DNA of 64,000 nt from Iris pallida (GCA_029216955.1 JANAVB010009599.1:4504572-4568571); one strand, 5' to 3'; counted from the stretch's first letter, positions 39,418 to 50,344 are shown. The notes: a model not told the origin generated them from the sequence alone. Program-made: numbers and translations.

Positions 39418-39507
39418 AACCCTAAGTGGTCGGCCAATGATGGCATTCTTCCCCCTATATTAGATCACATTAGCCCCCTCTTGCCTCTTTCCTTACAAAC
39501 CCTAACC
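39418..39507 (+). promoter_or_regulatory. LTR promoter region with telo-boxes (5' LTR, TATA changed)
   Basis: AAACCCTAA at 39418-39426 and AAACCCTAAC at 39498-39507 flank TATATTAG (39456-39463). In the 3' LTR the same place reads TATATAAG, so the 5' LTR box has lost its best form. Telo-boxes near TATA are typical of plant promoters of translation-related genes. Confidence 0.45.
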
Positions 39508-39989
39508 CTAGTTTGTGTTCTTCCCCAAATTTAACCCCTTTCTTCAAATCACCTCCAAATTGAACCAAATCAATTGCATTGCACTCCCCTTATGAAGAAG
39601 AAGTATCTATTGACTAGCTAGCAAGGATTGGAAGCAATTTGGCCATTGGATTTGGTGTTGAAGCTTTTCAAAGGACTTTTCATTGTGATTCCAACCCTCA
39701 ATAGGTAATGATATCTAAACCCTTTAGATTCCTAATTTCTCACCATAAATGCATTCATTTAGGGTCCCCTAACCCTAGGTTTAGTTTGGGTTCAGTTCGT
39801 GTCCATTTGCTACCCGTATCATGGGCATATCACTCCATATCGGAGATATATCACAAGTGTTCGACGAAATGCCCCATAGGACTTTTTATTCTTGGATTTC
39901 TAAATAAATTACATATTTGTGCAGCTGTTGATGTGTAGATTGTATTTCAATTTGATTGAGTTGATTTTGGGATCATTTTCATGTCGAAT

Positions 39990-40500
39990 TTGGACACAGG
40001 GACACGTACGCGCATCTCGTGCGCTGTCTTGCTACCCGAGCTTCCAAGCTCTCTGGACACGACACGAATTGAGGTGCGAGTGGTTGGTAAACCTTGGGGC
40101 AGTTTCTGATACGACACACACAAAATTTGAGGAGATTTGATTGTGTATCTTTCAGGAATTCCTCCTGCAGATGTCGTACAGGCACACGCATACACGCTGT
40201 ATCACTTTCTGATACTGCCTTCTTGACACAACACGACACCATTGGATACAATCCTATTGATCCGGTAGACACCCTGACACCTAGTCGACACACTGACATG
40301 CTTGCACGACACTTTGGTTGGACACTTCGTGTCCTAGAGGACCCGACACACGCGTACGACCCCCCGCTGTTCTATACTTTACTGACACTCTATACATTGT
40401 CTGATACCATGTGTTTGACACTGTTTTGGACACTTCGACACATTGTTGGACACACACACACACTCTTGACACCCTAACATGTGACACTCTTACACAATAC
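39990..40500 (+). repeat. GACAC-rich segment of the T LTR
   Basis: The pentamer GACAC occurs about 20 times in about 510 bases, always on the plus strand and irregularly spaced, with GATAC variants between. The equivalent part of the 3' LTR (about 49015-49460) keeps it. Not a simple tandem repeat. Confidence 0.75.
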
Positions 40501-40572
40501 TGTGATACGCACAACAGAACCCCCTTTGCCTGTGCAGCACACTCGACCCCCCCTAATATTTTAGTTGGGTTT

Positions 40573-40574
<2 letters not shown>

Positions 40575-40660
<86 letters not shown>
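40575..40660. repeat. (AT)n microsatellite
   Basis: Uninterrupted AT run, nearly absent at the equivalent place in the 3' LTR (about 49548-49560). Confidence 0.98.
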
Positions 40661-40662
<2 letters not shown>

Positions 40663-41043
40663 GTTTGATTTCAGTTTTATGATTTCGATATATGATGTTA
40701 AAAGTAGGATACTTGTTATCTGTCATATATATTTGACATATATATAGTTTGTGTGGTAGTTTAGTCCTTGGGGTTTTATCTATGTTAGATATATAGATTT
40801 GTGAGTTTGGTTCAGTTACTGAGATTAGATATATGGGGTTTAAGCTAATTTTGTATATGGGATTTTGAGTTGGGTATCTCAGTTTTCCTGAGATTGAACA
40901 TATACATATATGTTGGATGATATGTGTGAGTTGTATTTTAGTTGATGCATATATGATATGTATATGTGGGGTTAGTGAGTGGTTTGTATCTCAGTTTATG
41001 AGATGATTTGAGAGTAGGACTCAGTTTCCTGAGTATACACTTA

Positions 41044-41048
<5 letters not shown>

Positions 41049-41129
<81 letters not shown>
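41049..41129. repeat. (TA)n microsatellite
   Basis: Uninterrupted TA run in the T 5' LTR. Confidence 0.98.
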
Positions 41130-41131
<2 letters not shown>

Positions 41132-41324
41132 GTTTCAATTATAGTATATATATTTATATATGAGGCTATGGTATTACTTAGATACTAGGTAGGTTCAATT
41201 TTGAGATGGGGGTATGAGTTTAGGTTGTGTCTACATGTGGGTTATAGGTACAAGTTCTGTTCCTGAGAACAGACTTGTGTTTGTATTAAGTTGGGAGGGT
41301 TTAGTGAAATATGCGATAAATATA

Positions 41325-41476
<152 letters not shown>

Positions 41477-41671
41477 TAATATATGAATATGAGTTGAGAT
41501 ATGGTTTTGAGGTTAGGAATACATATGTATAGGATGTGTATGTAGACATGTATATAGGGTACTATATGAGGGTATATAGATATAGTATATATATAGTGGT
41601 ATTGTATATATATACATGATATTTGCTCTTGTATCTTGGTATCCTAGTCTACCTTGAGATAGACTAGAGAA

Positions 41672-41808
41672 TTGACCAAATAGGCCTAATTGAGCTTGTT
41701 GACTAGAGTTTGACCAAACCCTAGACAGTTGACCTAGTTAGCTAGACTGTTGACCTAGTTTGACTAAAATGTTGACCAGAGTTGACCAAGAGTTGACTTT
41801 GACCTAGA
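41672..41808 (+). promoter_or_regulatory. Cluster of TTGAC(C/T) W-box motifs in T 5' LTR
   Basis: Ten TTGACC or TTGACT cores in about 140 bases. TTGACY is the core bound by plant WRKY transcription factors in defence responses. The cluster recurs in the 3' LTR and, inverted, in LTR D. Binding is inferred from sequence only. Confidence 0.55.
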
Positions 41809-43033
41809 ATGACCTAGAATCATGTAGATTGTATTGTAAAGTTCATGTATTTAATATTGAACACTTTGTAACCCGTGTTGCTCTAAATAGGACTCAGATA
41901 CTCCGGTTCAAATATCTGTTCTCATCAGTTATTCAGAATATCAGGCGAGTACATGCTCTGATCGTTTCATACTTGTTAGGACTTATATTCTTGCTTTAGA
42001 CTACTTTACTTGATGCTGTCATGTTGTTATCACGGATTTGTACTATATGGATCTTTTCATGAGATGTTATCTCCCGTGGGTGCATCAGATACTTTATGTC
42101 ATGTGCTTTTCACGTACATCATGTATTCCTTGTACTTACATTATTCATGTACACTCATGTGCTCTTTTGTACTCTCATGTTCACATGTGCTTCATGTATA
42201 AAACTATCATGTACGTAACATAATTTGACTAGATCCTTGTGTCTTGATTGGGGACAGGGTAGTAGAAGTGTTTATGTGATCAATTCCAAAGTAGTTTTGT
42301 TATGTACAACTCTATAACTTAGTCATGTGCAAATCAAGCCGATTACATAACCATCTTGTGCTCTAAATAACTTATATTCACTTACAGTTCTTATTTTCTA
42401 TACAAATCTTCATGTACTCAGATTTATCTGTTTTTACTACTCATGTACATCTCTGACAGCATTTCATGTATTTTATTCTATTGCTTGTTCTATATTTCCT
42501 TCCATGATATGAACTGCGTGAGAGTTATGTATTCGCTCCTGTCCTGACTGGACCTATTGAAAATATTATAGAGAATGAAGAGGATTTCTGTCCTGCCTAC
42601 TATGGAGCTGATATAGATGACACTTGTGACCTGGACCCTCAGGAGGATCCAGCATTTGCTGAGGACATTACCTTATTGCCTAGGCTTGACTACTAGACTT
42701 TATCTTTGTCTTTTTGTGTTGTCTTTTGAGATGTATTATTTAGATGTTGAGACTTTGGTGCTGTTAAACACTTAGACTTATTTCTTTCTGGTTGTATATC
42801 TCTTTTGAGGATTTCATATCTATCTTATCGTGATATTATCCATCTTAGATTGTGATTGAGTTGTACCTTCTGTGTTATCCTCCGATTGGAGAGTATATTT
42901 TGCCAGGTAAATTAATACTGTGTTAGATGTTTGTGATCTAGGACAGTGTTCTACCGTCGACACTACGACGTAGGCTGGACGTACCCACGGTCTCGTGCCT
43001 TTACACTGGGTGCGGGTCGTGACACGTTTTTAG

Positions 43034-43051
43034 TGGTGGCCCATGCAGGTC
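43034..43051 (+). other. Primer binding site of element T, tRNA-Ile
   Basis: TGGTGGCCCATGCAGGTC, nine bases after the LTR. Its reverse complement GACCTGCATGGGCCACCA has the form of a tRNA 3' end: T-stem side, acceptor strand ATGGGCC, discriminator A, CCA. It fits plant tRNA-Ile(AAU) starting GGCCCAT, as I remember it. Most plant chromoviruses use initiator tRNA-Met (TGGTATCAGAGC). Confidence 0.8.
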
Positions 43052-43287
43052 TAGAGTTCAGAGTTACGTCTCAGTTCGTGGTGGTACTCGAACTAGAATA
43101 TCACTATAACCTGCAGTAGGATATAGGATGTAAGTTTTGAGGTACTCAATCACATTTAGAAAAAACTCTTATCTAATTCCTGCCATCTAAATCCTTGCTG
43201 CTAATTGCCTTCTTTTAAAATAAACTGTCCTCCTTTGATTTTGTCGCTTCCTCCTAAGTATTGATTTCTTTGTTTGATGTCATCAGG

Positions 43288-44590
43288 ATGGCGGAGACAC
43301 GGTCACATCGCTCTGGCCCAGGAGATACTACTGAGAGGTCTGCCACCTCTCGCCCGATTCGTCAGGGCCCTGGGACCGTAGCTCCCCTCGTTCCTTCTCA
43401 CGTTGGAGAGTCTGCAGCATTTGGGGGTGCACCTCCACCTGTCCAAAGGCCTACCCTAGTTATCTAAGACGTACTTCAGCTGCCACCACCTCCGTGATCA
43501 GTCGATGCAGCACAGTTATTTGCCTTCTTCAGAGAGATGATGGAGGCTCAGCAGCGCTAGTCTGCTGACATAAGGCAGGGATAGACAATGCCCATCAGCT
43601 TGCCATGACAGCAGTAGAGAAGGTGACTGCCCAGTCGCAGGGAGGCAACAGCAGCCGAGGATGGAATATATCATAAATTTCTAGAAGATACGACCTAGAG
43701 ACTTTAAAGGTACGGAGGGTATCCTGTATGCTGACAATTAGATCGAGCATATCGAGGAGATCTTCCGTCTGTCACTGATTCTAGCAGGGATATAGATTGA
43801 GACGACGGGCAGCCAGATGCAGGATCTTGCCCGTACTTGGTATCATACCGACACTAGAGTTGGTACTGAGGGGCAGACTTGGAAGGCTTTTAAGAAGTTT
43901 TTCAAGGAGAAGTTCTTTCCCGACACAGCACTTGGTGCCTTGGAGATGCAGTTGGAGAGCCTGGTTCAAGGGAACCAGACCGTAGAGGAGTACGCTGGAG
44001 AGTTCTACCGCATAGACAGATTTGTTGAGGGCTTGAGTGAGTTAGCGAATGCTAGGAGGTTCTGCAAGGGCTTGGTTAAGGAAGTCAAGTCGTTGACCAA
44101 GAGCGACCGCGATGCCTTCTTTGAGAAGAATTTGGCAGGGGCTATGGCAGCGGAGGACGGCCTAGAGCTAAAATAGAAGAGAGGTTGTAATACACATGGA
44201 GCCAGTAGTAGTGCAGGCCCAGCCAAGAGGCCCCACTTTCAGCAGAGGCCTTTCCAGCAGCAGCAGTTTCAGGGTTAGGGCCGTGCGCCTTTTTAGTAGG
44301 CTCATCAGCAGCAGTGGCAGATCCAACAGGCACCTAGATAGCAGCAGGCCATCACTTTCCCCTTCTGTAAGAGGCCACGACATGGGTAGAACGACTGTCG
44401 GAAGAGGCTAGGCAAGTGCCTACTTTACGGCTCAACAGGGCATTAGTTGAGGGAGTGTCCCCAGTCTTCAGGATGTATAGATCAGGGAGCAGAAGCTAGG
44501 GCTCCGGCGGGCCAGCAGAAGGGACCATTGCAGATTCAACAGCAGAGGTTCATCCAGCACCAGCAACAGGCTAGAGGAGGCCAGCAGGGG
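43288..44590 (+). pseudogene. gag: Element T gag, decayed
   Basis: Starts MAETRSHRSG at 43288 and reaches its first stop at 43465. The capsid-like domain spans about 43690-44175; its longest open part, 43817-44176, contains MQLESLVQGNQTVEEYAGEF, the gypsy gag motif. A Q-rich region and a zinc knuckle (44417-44459, C-x2-Y-x4-H-x4-C with a stop after H) follow. Many stops sit where glutamine is expected. The next frame carries on into protease. Confidence 0.85.
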
Positions 44591-44911
44591 CGAGTTTTCA
44601 CCATGGCAGCTGAGGATACAAAGGCAATAGGAGATCTGATAGCAGGTTCTGTTCTTTTCGACTCTATTCCTGCATTTGCTTTGTTTGATTCTGGTGCTTC
44701 CTATAGCTTTGTGTCTGTATCATTTGCTATTAAACACTATCTTGCTTTTGAATCATTGTCTAGGACTTGCAAGATCACGACTGGGGGTGGTATTATCCTC
44801 GTTAGTGATATTTGCAAGGATCGGAGAGTTATTTTGGGAGGCCGAGAGCTAGATGTGAGTTTGCTCGTAATGCTATTACCGAACTATGATATTGTACTCG
44901 AGATGGATTAG
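44447..44911 (+). pseudogene. Element T protease region
   Basis: Retropepsin that would process the polyprotein. The active site LFDSGAS is intact, with DSG at 44687-44695, followed by ILGGRELDVSLLVM and NYDIVLEMD. The reading stops at TAG 44909-44911, where W is expected (DWL), and continues in the same frame into RT. The start is the end of the zinc-knuckle region, not a true initiation site. The protease core itself looks complete. Confidence 0.85.
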
Positions 44912-44917
44912 TTAAGC

Positions 44918-45832
44918 ATGCATCACGCCAGTATAAATTATTGCGGAGGCAGAGTTCTTTTCAGATCGTCGGGAGAGCCAGAGTTCGAGTTCGCCAGACG
45001 AGAGGCGGAGCAGGACAGCGAGATTTTCTACGAAGCTCGGGTAGAGGAGCAGAGTGTGCCACATCCATTGATAGCGGAGTTCATGGATGTATTTTCGGAG
45101 GAGTTACCAGGACTACCACCGGACAGAGACGTTGATTTCTCTATAGATTTGGTGCCCGACGCAGTGGCGATATCTCATCACGTCTATAGAGTGAACAACA
45201 GCGAGATGATGGAGTTGAAGAAGCAGGTAGATGAGTTACAAGACAAGGGCTTCATTCGATCGAGTTCTTCACTGTGGGGTGCACCGATGCTTTTTGTGCC
45301 AAAGAAGGATGGGTCGGTATGGATGTGTATCGACTACAAGGCTCTCAACAACCTCACGATCAAGAACAAGTACCCGCTGCCAAGGATCGATGATCTGTTC
45401 GATCAGTTAAACGAAGCGAAGGTATTTTCCAAAATAGATCTGAGGTCAGGTTACTATCAGGTGAAGGTGAAGAAGGAGGATATCCCGAAGACAGTATTTA
45501 GGACGCGGTATGGCCAGTTTGAGTTCATGGTGATGTCGTTTGGGTTAACAAACTACCCGGCGGTATTCATGAACTTGATGAACAAGGTGTTCCATCAATA
45601 CTTGGACAAGTTCATGGTAGTGTTCATCGACGACATCTTGGTGTATTCGAAGACCCCAGAGGAGCATGAGGAGAACTTGAGAGTGATTCTGGAGACTCTC
45701 AGAAAGGAAGAGCTTTACGACAAGCTTTTGAAGTGTGAGTTCTTCCTTGATCGGGTTGAGTTCCTAGGTCATGTTGTGACCGGGGATGGAATCTCAGTCG
45801 ACCCGAAGAAGATCACGACAGTCGAGGCATAG
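44918..45832 (+). pseudogene. Element T reverse transcriptase
   Basis: In frame with the protease across one TAG. A linker ([10 protein letters not shown]) is followed by the conserved entry to RT ([19 protein letters not shown]), [30 protein letters not shown] and [16 protein letters not shown]. The catalytic FIDDILVYS has its aspartates at 45629-45634, and [16 protein letters not shown] follows. All main RT blocks are present. It ends at TAG 45830-45832, where tryptophan is expected, and the frame continues into the connection domain. Confidence 0.92.
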
Positions 45833-46508
45833 ACTGCTCCGAGTTCAGTTGCGGAGATCAGGAGATTCCTGGGATTGGCAGGCTACTACAGGAGGCTCGT
45901 TCAGGATTTCTCCCGGGTTGCAAAGCCGTTGACTAGGCTGATCCGAAAGGATACAGAGTTTATTTGGTCAGAGAAGTGTCAGAACGCTTTCGATGAGTTG
46001 AAGAAGCGGTTGACGACAGCTCCGATTCTGATATTGCCATCAGGATCAGGCGGGTTCACTATCTACAATGACGCCTCAGGGAAGGGTCTGGATTGTGTCT
46101 TACAGTAGCATGGGAAGGTGATTGCCTATGCTTCTGGGCAGTTACGTCGTATGAGATGAACTACCCTATCCATGACTTAGATTAGCAGCAATTATCTTCG
46201 CTCTGATGTTGTGGAAACACAATCTATATGAAGAGCGTATGGAGATCTTCACAGACCACAAAAGCTTGAAGTATGTGTTTACCCAAAAAGAGCTCAATAT
46301 GAGGCAGAGGAGATGGTTAGAGTTGATGAAGGACTTCAACATTTCATTACAGTATCATCCAGGGAAGGCTAACGTGGTTACCGATGCCTTGAACAGGTAT
46401 CCGATAGCCATGTGTTTGATGGCAAATCATCACTTGTTAGCAGATCTGGAGAGCCTGGAGATCGAGGTGATAGTGCCAGGAGTTGAGATGCATATGTGGG
46501 AACTGTAG
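45833..46508 (+). pseudogene. Element T RT connection and RNase H
   Basis: [20 protein letters not shown] leads into RNase [10 protein letters not shown] (first acidic residue about 46070), then MEIFTDHKSLKYVFTQKEL (46239 on; acidic residue 46254-46256) and NISLQYHPGKANVVTDAL. Stops at 46106 and near 46178, plus two small frame changes between 46108 and 46206, break it. RNase H removes the RNA strand during reverse transcription. Confidence 0.88.
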
Positions 46509-47523
46509 ATTCAGTCGGACTTGATGGAGAGGATCAAGTCGACTCAGTTCGACGATGTAGCTCTGCGGTGTATCCGAGAGCAGATTCGAGCAGAACTTGT
46601 TGAGGAGTTTATTATAGCAGAGGATGGCACATTGAGACGTAATTCTAGACTATATGTGCCCAGTGGAGACCTTCGAGAGTAGGTTATGCAGGAGGCTCAC
46701 CATTCTTAATATTCTATGCATCCAGGTGCTAATAAGATGTATAGAGACCTGAAGGAACATGTCTGGTGGAATGGGATGAAGCAGGAGGTAGCACGCTTCG
46801 TAGGCAGATGTTTGGTCTGCCAGCAGGTAAAGGGAGAGGCAGAGGCCAGGAGGATTGTTGCAGCCATTGCCCATTCCGAAATAGAAGTGGGAGCATATCA
46901 TAATGGACTTCGTTTCAGGGTTGCCGCGTACACCAGGAAGAAAAGACGTAATTTGGGTCATCGTAGACAGGTTAACCAAATCAGCCAACTTCTTGCCATT
47001 TAAAGTGGATTTATCTACAGAGACGCTAGCAGACATGTACACGAGGCAGATTATCAGGCTGCATGGAGTTTCCGTGAGCATTGTCTCGGATCGGGATAGT
47101 CGCTTTACTTCCCACTTCTGGCGGAGTCTGCATACTAGTTTGGGCACTCAGCTCAAGTTCAGTATTACTAACCACCCTCAGACAGACGGGCACTCGGAGA
47201 GGACTATTCAGACTCTCGAGGACATGCTGCAGACTTGTGTTATGGACTTTGGAGGTTCCTGGGAGGATTATTTGCACTTGGTAGAGTTTGCATACAATAA
47301 CAGCTTCCAGGCCAACATTGAGATGTCACCATTCGAGGTATTGTACGGGCGTAGATGTCGTACTCCCTTGTCTTGGGATGATGTTGGAGAGCGAGCTTTA
47401 TTGGGACCTGAGATTGTTATGGATGTAGCTGAGAAGGTGAAGCTCATCAGAGATTGACTTCGCATAGTATAGGACAGACAGCGGGATTGGGCCGATAGCC
47501 ACCGGAGATCTTTGGAGTTTGAG
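46509..47523 (+). pseudogene. Element T integrase
   Basis: An N-terminal HHCC zinc domain at about 46690-46850 ends CLVCQQVKG; a frame change follows near 46850-46900. The catalytic core has D at 46966 (VDRLTKSA), D at 47089 (VSDRDSRFTS) and E at 47197 (HSERTIQTLEDML), exactly 35 residues after the second D, the D,D-35-E pattern. The core frame 46903-47457 is open. Stops at 47455 and 47470 sit at expected R and Q codons. The reading reaches LEFE at 47523 and meets an intron-like insert. Confidence 0.9.
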
Positions 47524-47618
47524 GTACAGCTTAGATTTAGGATTAGGATTTTGTTTGATTTTGTGATTTTGTTTGATCATGTTGATTGCAATTAAGTTTG
47601 AGACCATGTTTGTGCTAG
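47524..47618 (+). other. Putative 95-bp spliceosomal intron in pol
   Basis: Starts GTACAG, ends TGTGCTAG, T-rich between. It separates ...SLEFE from [14 protein letters not shown], which are contiguous in related gypsy integrases, and the join is in phase 0. Its length is not a multiple of three and it holds an in-frame TAA, so unspliced RNA would encode pol without chromodomain. Confidence 0.65.
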
Positions 47619-48041
47619 GTTGGAGATCTGGTATTCCTGAGGATATCTCCGACACGTGGCAATATATACTTTGGTAGAGGTGGAAAGCTTTGCCCACGTT
47701 TCATTGGACCTTTCGTTATCCGCGAGAGAGTCGGTGCCGTGGCATACAGGCTAGACTTACCACCCATACTAGAGGGAGTTCACAACGTGTTTCATGTGTC
47801 ATAGTTGAGACGGTACGTGGCGGATCCTAGCCATGTACTCGATCATTCCGAGATCGAGGTGGTCCATACTCTCAGTTATCTAGAACAGCCTGTAGAGATT
47901 CTGGATCGACGGGAGAAGGTATTGAGGAACCAGACTATACCCTTGGTTCGCGTTGCATTGAGGCATCACTCTTCAGGTGAGTCTACCTGGGAGAGGAAGG
48001 ATGAGATACGCCAGAGATACCCTTATCTTTTTGGACCTTGA
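47619..48041 (+). pseudogene. Element T integrase C-terminus and chromodomain
   Basis: [14 protein letters not shown] and [18 protein letters not shown] form the GPY/F part of integrase. After a TAG at 47802-47804 the chromodomain follows: LDHSEIEV, LSYLEQPVEILDRREKVLRN, then RHHSSGESTWERKDEIRQRY and a stop at 48039-48041. Chromodomains bind histone marks and steer integration into heterochromatin in chromoviruses. One nonsense codon is the only break in this part. Confidence 0.88.
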
Positions 48042-48106
48042 GGTATAATTTTCTATCCTTCTCATCTATTCAGTTTCGTCTTTAATTTTGAGGTCAAAAT
48101 TATTTT

Positions 48107-48120
48107 AAGGAGGGTAGATT
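48107..48120 (+). other. Polypurine tract of element T
   Basis: AAGGAGGGTAGATT directly before TGTTACTACC of the 3' LTR; plus-strand primer site. It differs from A's tract at one base. Confidence 0.85.
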
Positions 48121-48439
48121 TGTTACTACCACTTTTTTAACTAAGGGTATTTTGGTAATTTGTAAAATTGGATTAATTTTGAATTTTATTTAATTAATAT
48201 TGTGCTAAGTGATATATTAGGTCTAAACCTAAAATTTTCCTAATCTAGATGTTGATCATGATCCTAGATACTTAGTTAGTAGAATTCAACTAAATGACAA
48301 GATTTTAGAATATTTAGATATTATGTCTAAGGGAGTTATTTTGGTGGAAACCCTAATTCAATTTGGGCCTTTACTAGAAAGCCTTGATTTCAACCTAAAG
48401 GAAGCCCTTAAACCTAAATTGGACCTAACCTAACCCTAG

Positions 48440-48530
48440 AAACCCTAATTGGCCGGCCAAGGATGGCATTCTTTCTCCTATATAAGATCACATTAGCCCC
48501 CTCTTTGCTCCTTTCCTTACAAACCCTAAC
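48440..48530 (+). promoter_or_regulatory. LTR promoter: TATA box with telo-boxes (3' LTR)
   Basis: TATATAAG at 48479-48486, flanked by AAACCCTAA (48440-48448) and AAACCCTAAC (48521-48530), with a CT-rich stretch between TATA and the second box. It would drive rightward transcription from the 3' LTR. TATA is better preserved here than in the 5' LTR. Confidence 0.55.
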
Positions 48531-49960
48531 CCTAGTTTGTATTCTTCCCCAAATTTGTCCCTTTTCTTCAAATCACCTCTAAATTGAACCAAATCTATTG
48601 CATTGCACTCCCCTTGTGAAGAAGAAGTCTCTATTGGCTAGCTAGCAAGGATTGAAAGCAATTTGGCCATTAGATTTGGTGTTGAAGCTTTCCAAGGGAC
48701 TTTCCATTGAGATTCCAACTCTTAATAGGTAATAATATCTAAACCTTTTAGATTCCTAATTTTTCACAATAGGTGCATTCATTTAGGGTCCCCCTAACCC
48801 TAGGTTTAGTTTGGATTCAGTTCGTGTCCATTTGGTGCCCGTATTATGGGCGTATCGCTCCGTATCGGAGATATATGACAAGTGTTCGACGAAATGCCCC
48901 ATAGGACTTTTTATTCATGGATTTCTAAATAAATTACATATTTGTGTAGCTGTTGATGTGTAGATTGCATTTCTATTTGATTGAGTTGATTTTGGGTTCG
49001 TTTTCGTGTCTGATTTGGACACAGGGACATGCACGTGCATCTCATGTGCTGTCCTGCTACCCGAGCGTCCAAGCTCACTAGACACGACACGACTTGAGGT
49101 TCCAATGGTTGGTAAACCTTGGGGCAGTGTCTGATACGACACATAAAGTTTGAGGAGATTTGGTTGTGTATCTTTCAAGGAATTCCTCCTGTATATGTCG
49201 CACAGGCACACGCACACACGCTGTATCACTTTCTGATACGGCCTGCTTGACACGACACGACACCACTTGGACACGATCCTATTGATCCAGTAGACATCCT
49301 GACACCTAGTCGACACACTGACATGCCTGCACGATACTTTGGTTGGACACTTCATGTCCTAGAGGACTCGACACACACGCACGACCCCCCACTGTTTTAT
49401 ACTTCATTTGACACCTTGCTGGACGCACACACACTTTCTTGACACCCTAATATGTGACACTCTCACACAATACTGTGATACGCACAACAGAACCCCCTTT
49501 GCCTCTGCAGCACACTCGACCCCCCTTTGATATTTCAGTTGGGTTTTGATATATATATATTTGGGTTTGTTTTCAGTTTTATGATTTTGATATATGATGT
49601 TGAAAGTAGGATACTTGTTATCTGTCATATATATTTGATATATATATAGTTTGTGTGGTAGTTTAGTCCCTTGGTTTTATCTATGTTAGATATATAGATT
49701 TATGAGTTTGGTTCAGTTACTGAGATTAGATATATGGGGTTTAAGCCGATTTTGTATATGGGATTTTGAGTTGGGTATCTCAGTTTTCCTGAGAATGAAC
49801 ATATACATATATGTTGGATGATATGTGTGAGTTGTATTTTAGTTGATGTATATAGGATATGTATATCTTGGGTTTGTGAGTGGTTTATATCTCAGTTTAT
49901 GAGATGATTTGAGAGTAGGACTCAGTTTCCTGAGTATACACTTAGTATATATATATGTGG

Positions 49961-49967
<7 letters not shown>

Positions 49968-50051
<84 letters not shown>
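49968..50051. repeat. (AT)n microsatellite
   Basis: AT run in T's 3' LTR, equivalent to that at 41049-41129. Confidence 0.97.
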
Positions 50052-50057
<6 letters not shown>

Positions 50058-50344
50058 GTGAGGCTATGGCAGTACTTAGATACTAGTAGGTTCAGTTTTG
50101 AGATGGGGGTATGAGTTTAGGTTGTGTCTATATGTGGGTTGTAGGTACAAGTTCTGTTCCTGAGAATAGACTTGTGTTTGCATTAAGTTGGGAGGGTTAA
50201 GTGAAATATGTGATATACATATATAGATATATGTATGTGCAAGTAATATATGTATATCAGTTGAGATATGATTTTGAGGTTAGGAATACATATGTATAGG
50301 ATGTGTATGTAGACATGTATATAGGGTATATAGATATATATGAG

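Larger units (their letters stand above)
21814..39998. repeat. Large near-identical duplication, copy 2
   Basis: Second copy of 1-18179. Unlike copy 1 it is continuous on both sides: leftwards into the rest of A's 3' LTR, and rightwards through T to the far end of B, where B's TTTAG target duplication is found again. Copy 2 is therefore the copy whose surroundings make structural sense. Confidence 0.95.

Noticed and set aside
39418..39507. Interstitial telomere array
   Set aside because: Only isolated AAACCCTAA words, no tandem run; better read as promoter telo-boxes.
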